Assembly (NCBI GenBank): GCA_964389675.1
Contig: CAYMEV010000002.1
Span: 124,001 to 188,000, forward strand
Source: CAYMEV01 sp964389675 [NCBI: uncultured Candidatus Sumerlaeota bacterium]
Lineage (GTDB): Bacteria; CAYMEV01
Direction: 5' to 3'
Length of the DNA stretch: 64,000 nt
Position numbers and translations under genes: made by a program. The notes under the pieces were generated by a model, which ran no database searches, was not told the origin of the DNA, and saw only the letters and a program-made list of their open reading frames with translations. How positions within the stretch are numbered: position 1 is the first letter of the stretch; the number at the start of each line of letters is the position of its first letter. Shown piece after piece: positions 45,233 through 53,900 of this stretch.

Positions 45233-46576
45233 ATGACAAGTATTCTGATTGCTGATGATGAACCTTCTATTCTAAGGACATTATCCATGATTCTCGAAAA
45301 AAACGGGTATGATACTTTTCAGGCCCCGGATATAGACCAGTCTGTCAGGATTCTTGAAAGCAATAATATAGATATTGCCTTCCTGGATATAAGGCTTGGT
45401 ACCGAAAGCGGTCTGGATCTGCTGGATATAGTCAGGCACAGGTACACAAATACTTCCGTTATAATGATCAGCGCCTTTTCATTGATGGATGAAACAATGA
45501 AAGCGCTCAAGCTTGGAGCGGAGGCATACATTGCAAAGCCAGTGAGAATGGAAGAGGCCATTTTCCATATAAAAAAGATCATGGAAAAAAGGGAGATTAT
45601 TGATCAGAATAAAAAGCTTAAGAGGATATGTGCATATACCGACAGGGATTACTCAATTGTCGGGGTCTCAGAAAAGATAAAAAAAATACTGGATATGGTA
45701 TACCAGATCAAAGATTTGCCCAGCCCTGTTCTAATAGAGGGAGAAAGCGGTACAGGAAAAGAGGTTGTAGCCAAGGCAATACATTTTCTGGGCAACAGGA
45801 AAGAACACCCCTTTACCGGTATCAACTGCTCTGCAATACCTGCAAATCTTTTTGAATCAGAATTATTCGGATATAAAAAGGGCAGCTTTACTGGTGCTGT
45901 TTCAGATTTTGAAGGGCTTTTTGCACAGACAGGTATCGGGACATTCTATCTGGATGATATCGATGATATTCCATTGGAATTTCAGCCCAAGCTTCTTCGA
46001 GTATTGCAGGAGAACAGGTATAGAAGGATAGGGGATACACTGGAGCATAAACTCGAATCCAGAATTATAGCCTCTTCAAAGGAATCGCTAAAGAACAAGG
46101 TTGAGGAATCCGCTTTCAGGAAAGACCTTTATTACAGGTTGAACATTATTAATATATACATACCTCCCCTCAGGGAAAGGAGGGAGGATATAATCCCCCT
46201 GGCTGAATATTTCCTTGAAAAGAAAAAGAAATACCTGGGTATCAGCGATAAATATCTCGATGAGGATGCAAAAAAGCTGCTTTTAGGATTTGATTATAAA
46301 GGGAATGTAAGGGAGCTTGAGAATATTATTGAGAGATCACTGATTTTTTCTAAGGGGACAGGGATTTCAGAGGATGATATAAAAAGAATGGCAAGTAATG
46401 ACATGGATTCTGAAGCAGGATATAATCAAAACCTTAAAGAATTACTCAAGAACAGGGAAGCTGAAATCATCAGGGAAACGCTTCAGAAATTCAAAGGCAG
46501 CAGGCGAATGGCCGCTGATCATCTCTCAGTGTCAATAAGGACACTTCTTTATAAAATTAAAGAATACGGCCTCTAG
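45233..46576 (+). CDS. NtrC-family sigma-54-dependent response regulator
   Basis: A 447-residue regulator. The receiver (residues 1-120) has the acidic pocket ADDEP, phospho-acceptor Asp in AFLDIRLGTE, and the conserved Lys in IAKPVRMEE. The AAA+ domain has Walker A GESGTGKE, GYKKGSFTGAVSD (the GAFTGA loop in GSFTGA form, used to contact sigma-54), and Walker B TFYLDDIDDIP. The C-terminal Fis-type HTH is RRMAADHLSVSIRTLLYKIKEYG. I chose the ATG at 45233, which opens directly at the receiver; the frame extends upstream to 45161 without domain support. No histidine kinase or rpoN lies beside it; a kinase may be the hybrid at 50955. Confidence 0.92.
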   Translation: MTSILIADDEPSILRTLSMILEKNGYDTFQAPDIDQSVRILESNNIDIAFLDIRLGTESGLDLLDIVRHRYTNTSVIMISAFSLMDETMKALKLGAEAYIAKPVRMEEAIFHIKKIMEKREIIDQNKKLKRICAYTDRDYSIVGVSEKIKKILDMVYQIKDLPSPVLIEGESGTGKEVVAKAIHFLGNRKEHPFTGINCSAIPANLFESELFGYKKGSFTGAVSDFEGLFAQTGIGTFYLDDIDDIPLEFQPKLLRVLQENRYRRIGDTLEHKLESRIIASSKESLKNKVEESAFRKDLYYRLNIINIYIPPLRERREDIIPLAEYFLEKKKKYLGISDKYLDEDAKKLLLGFDYKGNVRELENIIERSLIFSKGTGISEDDIKRMASNDMDSEAGYNQNLKELLKNREAEIIRETLQKFKGSRRMAADHLSVSIRTLLYKIKEYGL

Positions 46577-46669
46577 TTTTTTATTCTTTAATTAAGTGTT
46601 AGATATGATATACTCTATCAACAGGTAAATAAAAAAAATTAGTCTAAATTAGAACGAGGTTGATGCAAA

Positions 46670-49003
46670 ATGAGGTTTGATAAAAAAGATTCAGTTCTAA
46701 TCACATGCGCTTTACCATATGTCAATAATATACCTCACCTTGGAAACATGGTTCCAATAATAAGCGCTGATGTTTATGCAAGATTCTTAAAAAGCAATAG
46801 TATAAAAGCCATATATATATGCGCCACAGATGAGCATGGTACCAGAACGGAGCTTGAAGCAAAGAAGCAGGGCAAAACTCCGGCTGATTATTGCTCAGGT
46901 CTTCATGACAGGATAAGAAATATATTTGACTGGTTTAATATCGATTTTGATTTCTTTGGTAGAACTTCGGATATTGAGAACCATAAGATGACACAGCATA
47001 TATTTAATAAGCTTTATAAAAACGGCTATATTTTCAGCGATATCCTTGTCCAGTTATATTGCAAAAACTGCGGGATTTTTCTTCCTGATACATTTGTTCT
47101 CGGAAAGTGTCCATACTGCAATAATCCCGATACAAACGGTGATCAATGTGATGTATGCGGGAAATTCCTTGATCCTGTCGAGCTCATTGAACCCAGATGC
47201 AAGACATGCGGAAGCTTGCCTGAAAAGAAGGAATCAAAGCATCTGTTTCTTGATCTTCCAAAACTTTCTCCACTTATAGAGAGCTGGCTTAAAACAAGGT
47301 CTGAGTGGCAGGGCATAATTATTCAGCTGCCATTGTCATGGATAAAAAAGGGCTTAAAGAGCAGATGCATCACAAGGGACCTTGAATGGGGGGTCAGGGT
47401 TCCTCTTGATGAATACAGAAACAAGGTGTTTTATGTATGGTTTGATGCCCCTATAGGATATATAGGCTCTACAATGAAATGGGCAGAACAAAATAGCCTT
47501 GACTGGAAAAAATGGTGGAAGGATGGTCAGACCAGCATAATACACTTTCTGGGGAAGGATAATGTCCCGTTTCATACCCTGATGTGGCCCGGCAGCCTCC
47601 TTGGAGCTGATGATGGATTTAATCTGCCATATTATATCTCTGCGAATGAATACCTTAATTATGAAGGCGGCCATTTTTCAAAGAGCAGGAACAGGGGCAT
47701 CTTTTCAAATGATATAACACAGCTGGGCTTTCCTGAAGACTTTTGGAGATTCTATATTATCAGGAAGAGGCCTGAAAAAACAGACACTGATTTTTCATGG
47801 GAGGATTTTATAAGCGTGATCAATACCGACCTTATTCAGAATTTTGCGAATTACGTGAACAGGACGCTTAAATTCACCTATAAGAATTATGGCTGTATAC
47901 CATCTGAGTGTGGCTTCGATGAGGAAATGCTTAAAAACACAAAGGAGATAGAAGAAAGGATTATAGAGGCCTATTTTGCTGCCAATCTTAGAACAGCACT
48001 AAATTATATTATGAGCCTTTGCGATGCAGCCAATAAGTATTATCAGGATAAACAGCCCTGGAGTGTTATCAAGAATGACAGCGATGAAGCAAAAAGAATT
48101 GTATATACATCCATATTGCTCCTTTACAGGATAATGACGTACATAGAACCTATCATCCCGGCTACATGCGGAAGAATAAAACATATCATGGGTATTGAAA
48201 AAAAAGATGCTATAGATGGCGGGGAAAAGCTTAATGAACCTAAAGCCTTGTTCAGTATAATAGAAAAAGACCGGATAACTGACCTTACTGAGAGATTCAG
48301 AGGTAAGTCCGACTCACCTGACATACCTGCTGATTGGGCTGAATTCAAAAAGGATCCAAAAATTACCTGGGAATGCGTAATAATGGAATTCAGGGATGTA
48401 ACCGTAAGAAAGAAGATCGGTTCCCTTCAAAAGCTTAAAAAGGATACTATTGATAACCTGGATATTGGCTCACTAGAAGGGCTGAAGCATATAAACAGGT
48501 ATTACGAGGCTTTTGATATCCATGACAGGGGAAAATCCATTCCCTCGCCTGTTAATCTGCTGAATATTGTTAAGAAAAGCTCCAATATCCCGAATATCAA
48601 CTCACTTGTTGATATATATAATCTTCTCTCTCTGAAATACGGCATTGTTATGGGAGCATACGACAGGAGAGCCATAAAAGGAAGTATACTCTACAAAATT
48701 GCTGATGGAAGCGAGGTATTCATCCCTGTAAAAAATAAACAGAAAGAGGAGATATTTCCAGGTGAGTGGGTGATAGCAGATGAAAGCAATATGGTCATTA
48801 CAAGGATGCTGTCAAAGCAGTCTGAAGCAGTTGCAGTAAGCAAGGACAGCAGGGATGTAATAATCTGTATTCAGGGTAACCCTGATATCAGTACCGGGAC
48901 TATGTCTGAGGTGTCAGGTGAACTGATAAAGCTTATATCTGAATTTTGCGGAGGAAAGCATAGAATTCTTTATTCCCCCGGGGGAGTAAAAATCCATAAA
49001 TAG
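46670..49003 (+). CDS. metG: Methionyl-tRNA synthetase with C-terminal B3/B4-like domain
   Basis: Charges tRNA-Met. Residues 1-550 are a standard MetRS: PHLGNM (HIGH motif), ATDEHGTRTE, two zinc knuckles (YCKNCGIF; KCPYCNN; QCDVCGK; RCKTCGS), and FSKSRNRGIF as the KMSKS loop. The helical anticodon domain continues to about residue 540. The last 215 residues are not the usual EMAP/Trbp111 tRNA-binding fold. Instead NSLVDIYNLLSLKYGIVMGAYD, GSILYKIADGSE, PGEWVIADE and ITRMLSKQSEAVAV match the B3/B4 editing-like domain of PheRS-beta. GAGG lies 10 nt before the ATG. The next gene begins within 10 nt. Confidence 0.9.
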   Translation: MRFDKKDSVLITCALPYVNNIPHLGNMVPIISADVYARFLKSNSIKAIYICATDEHGTRTELEAKKQGKTPADYCSGLHDRIRNIFDWFNIDFDFFGRTSDIENHKMTQHIFNKLYKNGYIFSDILVQLYCKNCGIFLPDTFVLGKCPYCNNPDTNGDQCDVCGKFLDPVELIEPRCKTCGSLPEKKESKHLFLDLPKLSPLIESWLKTRSEWQGIIIQLPLSWIKKGLKSRCITRDLEWGVRVPLDEYRNKVFYVWFDAPIGYIGSTMKWAEQNSLDWKKWWKDGQTSIIHFLGKDNVPFHTLMWPGSLLGADDGFNLPYYISANEYLNYEGGHFSKSRNRGIFSNDITQLGFPEDFWRFYIIRKRPEKTDTDFSWEDFISVINTDLIQNFANYVNRTLKFTYKNYGCIPSECGFDEEMLKNTKEIEERIIEAYFAANLRTALNYIMSLCDAANKYYQDKQPWSVIKNDSDEAKRIVYTSILLLYRIMTYIEPIIPATCGRIKHIMGIEKKDAIDGGEKLNEPKALFSIIEKDRITDLTERFRGKSDSPDIPADWAEFKKDPKITWECVIMEFRDVTVRKKIGSLQKLKKDTIDNLDIGSLEGLKHINRYYEAFDIHDRGKSIPSPVNLLNIVKKSSNIPNINSLVDIYNLLSLKYGIVMGAYDRRAIKGSILYKIADGSEVFIPVKNKQKEEIFPGEWVIADESNMVITRMLSKQSEAVAVSKDSRDVIICIQGNPDISTGTMSEVSGELIKLISEFCGGKHRILYSPGGVKIHK

Positions 49004-49012
49004 TTGAGGCAA

Positions 49013-50656
49013 ATGAACTATTTCGAATGCCAGAGCTGTGGTGCCTATATTGATGAAAAATCTAAGGGTATTGCAACTATATGTCCTTACTGCAACAGCA
49101 GAAATATAAAAAGGTCAGAAAGCGAAAAGGACCTTCTGAATCTCGAGTGTCCATTCTGCGGAGGGGCATTTTCACTTCCTGATTCATATAATATGTCGAA
49201 ATGCCCATATTGCAGCAGAAGCATATTTATTCAGATGGCTAAAGATATCCTCCAGTTTTTCTATGAGCCTGCGAGAAGTATAGATGAATGCAGTGATATA
49301 GCCTTGCAAAGGGGGTTTTCAGAAAGAAAAAGAACTGTATATCTTCCCTTCTGGGCTTTAAGAGGAACCCTGATATCCTGGATTCTTGGATACAGAAAAA
49401 TAGAAGCCCCGAAGGCACCCCAATTAGCCGGGAGTTATGCATCATCCTACCAGTCAGGTATTCCTGCAGCAGCAGGAGCTTTTCATGTTTCTGAACAGAA
49501 GGCATTCAGAGATTTTTCATCGAGATTATTATTTATTTCAATCGGGGATTATGTAGCCAGGATGATAAAGCAGTATAATCTCGGTACACGGATATATATA
49601 GAAAAATTATCAGTTAAAAATTATGAAAAGCTTGCTGAGTCAGCAGACCTGCTAAAACCGTTATTCAGTACAGAGGAAGCAATGGATAAGCTGATGGATA
49701 TTGCGTATAAGCCTCCTGCAGTCGGCAAGGAATCGGTTGTAGTCCAGTCTGTCAGACTGGATATGGTCGGGAAAAAGTTCCTTTTGATCTATGCCCCTTT
49801 CTTCAGGTTTTCAAAAGCTGGCCAGTCACTGCTTATTGATGCCTTTTCCAAAGAGCCGTACATTGTTTCTGACAGGGTACTCTTTGACCCTGCACCCAAA
49901 AAGATCGATGACAGCCTCTATGGTTACAGAGTTGTTTCTGCTTCAGGCGACAGGCATCCTACGATCGGAGCTTTGGACCTTGTCCCGTTCCTGTGCCCTG
50001 TATGCGGTGCTGACCTGCCGGAAAAGAGGCTTGACTGCTTTATACAATGCAAAAATTGTAAGGCAAACCTGGTAATAGAGAATGACCGTCTAAAAAAGAT
50101 CGATGCATTCTATGTTGATATACCAGAATCATTTATGAGTAATCCCGACAGGTGCAGGATAAAATACTATCCATACTGGAGGTTTAAGGCTGTATTTTAT
50201 TCCAGTGGCAGGAAGATTGACCAAATAAGCAGATTGAGATTCCTGTTTACAGGCTTTATAGACAGATATCAAAGAGATAAGGAATTCCTGAACATTTTCA
50301 TGTATATTCCAGCTTTTGGCAGGATCAACAGCCCGGGCCTGGATAAAATTTCCTCGATATATACCAAAATGCAGATAGTTTATGGGTATTCAGGGGAATT
50401 TGATGAAACTAATGAAAAAGCAGCTGTAATATATGATCACGATGATGCGGAGAACTTTGCGTATACCATATTGCTTAAAACCTCAAACCTGAATAAGTCA
50501 TCGAGCATAAATAGAATTAGAAATAACTTTATCAGGTTGAAAGACCCGAAGCTGTTTTATTTTCCATTTCTTGTCAATCCGGTGGGAATGCACATGGACC
50601 CAATATTGGGCCTTAATTATATGAAAAATTCCTTTGTATCTGAGAGGTCTTATTAA
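49013..50656 (+). CDS. Zinc-ribbon protein of unknown function
   Basis: A 547-residue cytosolic protein I do not recognise as a named family. Three zinc-ribbon pairs are visible: CQSCG with CPYCNS (residues 5-30), CPFCGG with CPYCSR (about 45-70), and CPVCGAD with CKNCKANL (about 325-350). The intervening parts (YLPFWALRGTLISW, YYPYWRFKAVFYSSG) carry aromatic-rich beta-like segments repeated twice, as in some zinc-ribbon proteins of unknown role. I chose the ATG at 49013 over a TTG at 49004, on the GAGG 3 nt upstream and protein similarity to a MNYFECQSCG start. It lies between metG and another zinc-ribbon gene. Confidence 0.75.
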   Translation: MNYFECQSCGAYIDEKSKGIATICPYCNSRNIKRSESEKDLLNLECPFCGGAFSLPDSYNMSKCPYCSRSIFIQMAKDILQFFYEPARSIDECSDIALQRGFSERKRTVYLPFWALRGTLISWILGYRKIEAPKAPQLAGSYASSYQSGIPAAAGAFHVSEQKAFRDFSSRLLFISIGDYVARMIKQYNLGTRIYIEKLSVKNYEKLAESADLLKPLFSTEEAMDKLMDIAYKPPAVGKESVVVQSVRLDMVGKKFLLIYAPFFRFSKAGQSLLIDAFSKEPYIVSDRVLFDPAPKKIDDSLYGYRVVSASGDRHPTIGALDLVPFLCPVCGADLPEKRLDCFIQCKNCKANLVIENDRLKKIDAFYVDIPESFMSNPDRCRIKYYPYWRFKAVFYSSGRKIDQISRLRFLFTGFIDRYQRDKEFLNIFMYIPAFGRINSPGLDKISSIYTKMQIVYGYSGEFDETNEKAAVIYDHDDAENFAYTILLKTSNLNKSSSINRIRNNFIRLKDPKLFYFPFLVNPVGMHMDPILGLNYMKNSFVSERSY

Positions 50657-50657
50657 G

Positions 50658-50936
50658 ATGGCTGTAAAATGCCCTTATTGCTTCCAGTTTAATTCGACAG
50701 GTACCATAAGGTGCATTTTCTGCAGCAGGTATCTTGATGATAAAGGTACAGAGGCAGGAGAAGATGAGCTGATGGGAGATCATGTATTTGATTATAGAAA
50801 GGGAGTCAAGATTGATCTTGCAGAGCAGAGTGGTAATGAGCTGACAGAAAAGGAGTTTGTGAATATAGCAAAAGTTACGGGAATAGTTGTCCTGATAGTA
50901 AGTTTTTTAATTCTTATACTAAAGACTATATTATGA
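50658..50936 (+). CDS. Small zinc-ribbon protein with C-terminal TM anchor
   Basis: A 92-residue protein: a CPYC with CIFCSRYL zinc ribbon at residues 5-25, an acidic linker, and one TM helix at about residues 71-90 (IVVLIVSFLILILKTIL). No signal peptide; the ribbon is probably cytosolic, with the protein held at the membrane by its C-terminus. The ATG at 50658 overlaps the previous stop by no bases and has GAGAGG 10 nt upstream. An in-frame TTG at 50634 is less likely. It precedes the giant kinase by 18 nt. Confidence 0.75.
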   Translation: MAVKCPYCFQFNSTGTIRCIFCSRYLDDKGTEAGEDELMGDHVFDYRKGVKIDLAEQSGNELTEKEFVNIAKVTGIVVLIVSFLILILKTIL

Positions 50937-50954
50937 CTTTTGGATAGGATAGTT

Positions 50955-53900
50955 GTGAACATAATAAATAACATAATTGACAGGCGATATAACATAATCA
51001 GAAGGCTCGGATGCGGAGCAATGGGTGATGTTTATCTTGCTGAAGATCTGCTTCAGGAAAATTCCAGAATCGCCCTTAAAATTATAAGAGGCAAGGGGCT
51101 GAATTATGAGAAGGCAGGACTTTTTAAGAAGGAATTCTCAATCCTTAATATGATAAATCACCCGAATATTATGAAAGTTAAGGATTTTGGCTATGATAAT
51201 GCCAGAAATATGTTCTACTTTACAAATGAATTCATTGAAGGGCACACACTCAGGGAGCTTTTAGAGAAAGGGAAAGAATTTTCCTTGGGGGATATACTGG
51301 ATATTGCTGTATCACTTGGAAGGGCAGTTGATTTTATCCACAGCAGGGGTATAGTCCATAGGGACATAAAACCCGGCAACATAATGGTCGATCCGGACAA
51401 TAACGTAAAACTTATGGATTTTGGCCTTGCCGATCTAATTAAAAAGGATGATGCAAGGTTTAAGGGTACCTTATATTATGCAGCACCTGAAAATTTTACA
51501 GAGGGTACGGACTGTAAATCGGATATATATCAACTGGGGATTGTCCTTCTGGAATTGGCGACATGCCAGAATATCTTTGGAAATATTGCATCAGACAGGA
51601 TCATAGAAATTATGGGAAATAATGACCTTTTTACCATTAACAGGGCCAGGGCTTTTGAGAGTATAAGGGATAAAAGACTTGAACATATTCTCAATAAGAT
51701 GACTGCATTTGATAAAAATGACAGGTATATGAACTGTGCAGAAATAATATTGGATATAAACCGTTTATTCGAAAGGAATTACAAGCTGGAAAGCAATGCA
51801 ACAATGGAATCTTACTTCACAAACCCGGTTTTCATTGGAAGGGAAGATGAGCTTTCCATGCTGAAAACAAATATTCAGGATGAGAAAGGAAGCAGGATAT
51901 TTATTCTTAAGGGTTCTGCCGGTTTAGGCAAGGACATGCTAATTAATGAGATAAAGAAATTCTGCCAGATGGATGAACTGCAGTTTTTTGAAGGCAGGTG
52001 TCTTGATTCAGCAATCAGCAGTAAAATAGCCTTGCAGGAGCTGCTTGGTTATTTAATGCTTTATGCGCCGGATGATATTCTGGATGAGGCAGGCAGTGAT
52101 ATTGCCATGATATTGCCGAAAGAAGAAAGGCTCAGCAAATTCAGCCCGCCGGATTATAGCAGTCAAAGCATGGCAAAAGAAATCATGATTGATTCCATAA
52201 CAGACCTTTTTATCCTGTATGCTGAACAGTCTGAAAAGCAGAGTGTAATTGCACTCAGGGATTTTCATTATGCTGACAGTGATCTCAAAGAAATCTTTAA
52301 GAATTTATGCTATAAGCTCCAGAAAATGGAATCAGGTAATCTCAGGCTTATTATCTCTATTAATCCTGATCATGCAGATCAAAATGATTTTCTGGACTTT
52401 CTCGGTTCAAATAAGCTTCATTTCGTTAACATTCTTCTTAAGCCTTTTACAGCAGTTGAAGCAGGTCTATATACAGAATCAATATTTGGAACTGAGAAGA
52501 CAGATGACAGCATACATAATATATACAGCTATTTAAGGGATATATCATCTGGAATTCCAGATTTCCTTAAAGAGATAATAAGAGAGTTCGTAAATAGCGG
52601 ACAGATTCATAAATCCCAGGATAAATGGATCCTTTCGCCTGAATTCAGCAAGGAACTCAGTATAAAGGATAAGGATTTTAAGGGCTTGATTCAGGAAAGG
52701 CTGGAAAGAACTGATTTTACTGCGGAACAAAAAGAATTGCTGAAATTTATATCTCTTTTCTCAAAAGCCCCTAATGTTCGTGAACTGTCATTTTTGATGG
52801 GTAAAAAACCGCAAGAGATTGTACATATGCTTGAAGAGCTCTCAGATAAGTCTTTAATATTAGCGCGCAAGGCTCAGAATGAAATAAACTATGCCTTTAT
52901 TAATCAGCTATTGCAGCGGAGTATTCAGGATCAGATAAATCCTGGGGAGAAGGCTGAAAAGAACCTGAAAATTGCAGAGGCCCTGGAATATTTATATAGA
53001 GGGTCTATTGAGATGCTTCTCGATATTGTATCATATCATTACAGCCGGTCCGGTATGAAGGATAAAGCAGAAGAATACCTTCTCCTTTATGCTGACCAGT
53101 GTGATAAGCTCCACAAAGCTGAGGATTCGGTCAGGCTGTATAAACAGGTACTGGGTATTACAGGCGAAGATCAGATAGAGAAGATTGCTCAGGTAAGTCT
53201 GAAACTAGCAGCAAATCAAATGGTTTTAGATCAGAATGATGATGCCGTTGATTCTGCCAGGAAAGCACTGTCATTAGCCAGAGAAATTATGGATAAAAGG
53301 CTTCTGAACAAGTCCAGGCTTGTTTTGGCTCAGGCATTGGCTAAAGCTGGCAATAAAGCAGATGCGATATTGATTCTTGATGAGATTTTGAATTATTATT
53401 CAGGTAATGAAGAAGATGATCTGCTTATAGAAGCATATAATGAATATGGGAATATATACTGGAAAATGGGTGAATATGACACTGCCAGAAGCTTTTTTCT
53501 TAAGCAGATTGATATTGCTTCCAGGAAAAACAACAGGAAGAGTATTGCCAAGGCACATAATAATATAGGTTTAATAATGTTTCACGAAGGAAATACAGCT
53601 GATGCAAAAGAGCATTTCCAGAAGTGCCTTGACTACAGCCTTGAGGAAAATGATCTGATCCTTACAGGAATAGCGATGGGCAATATGGGGCTTATATTCT
53701 GGAAACAGAAGGATTATGAAAGAGCCCTTGAATTATTTGAGAGCAAACTCGAGATATCGAGAAAACTTGGGCTGAAAAGGGAAATATCTGTTTCACTTGT
53801 TAATATTGCTGATATTATGTCAGATAAAGGAGATTATTCAAAAGCAGTTGATATATATGAAGAGCAGATCGGGTTGACCAGGCTTATAAATGATAGATAT

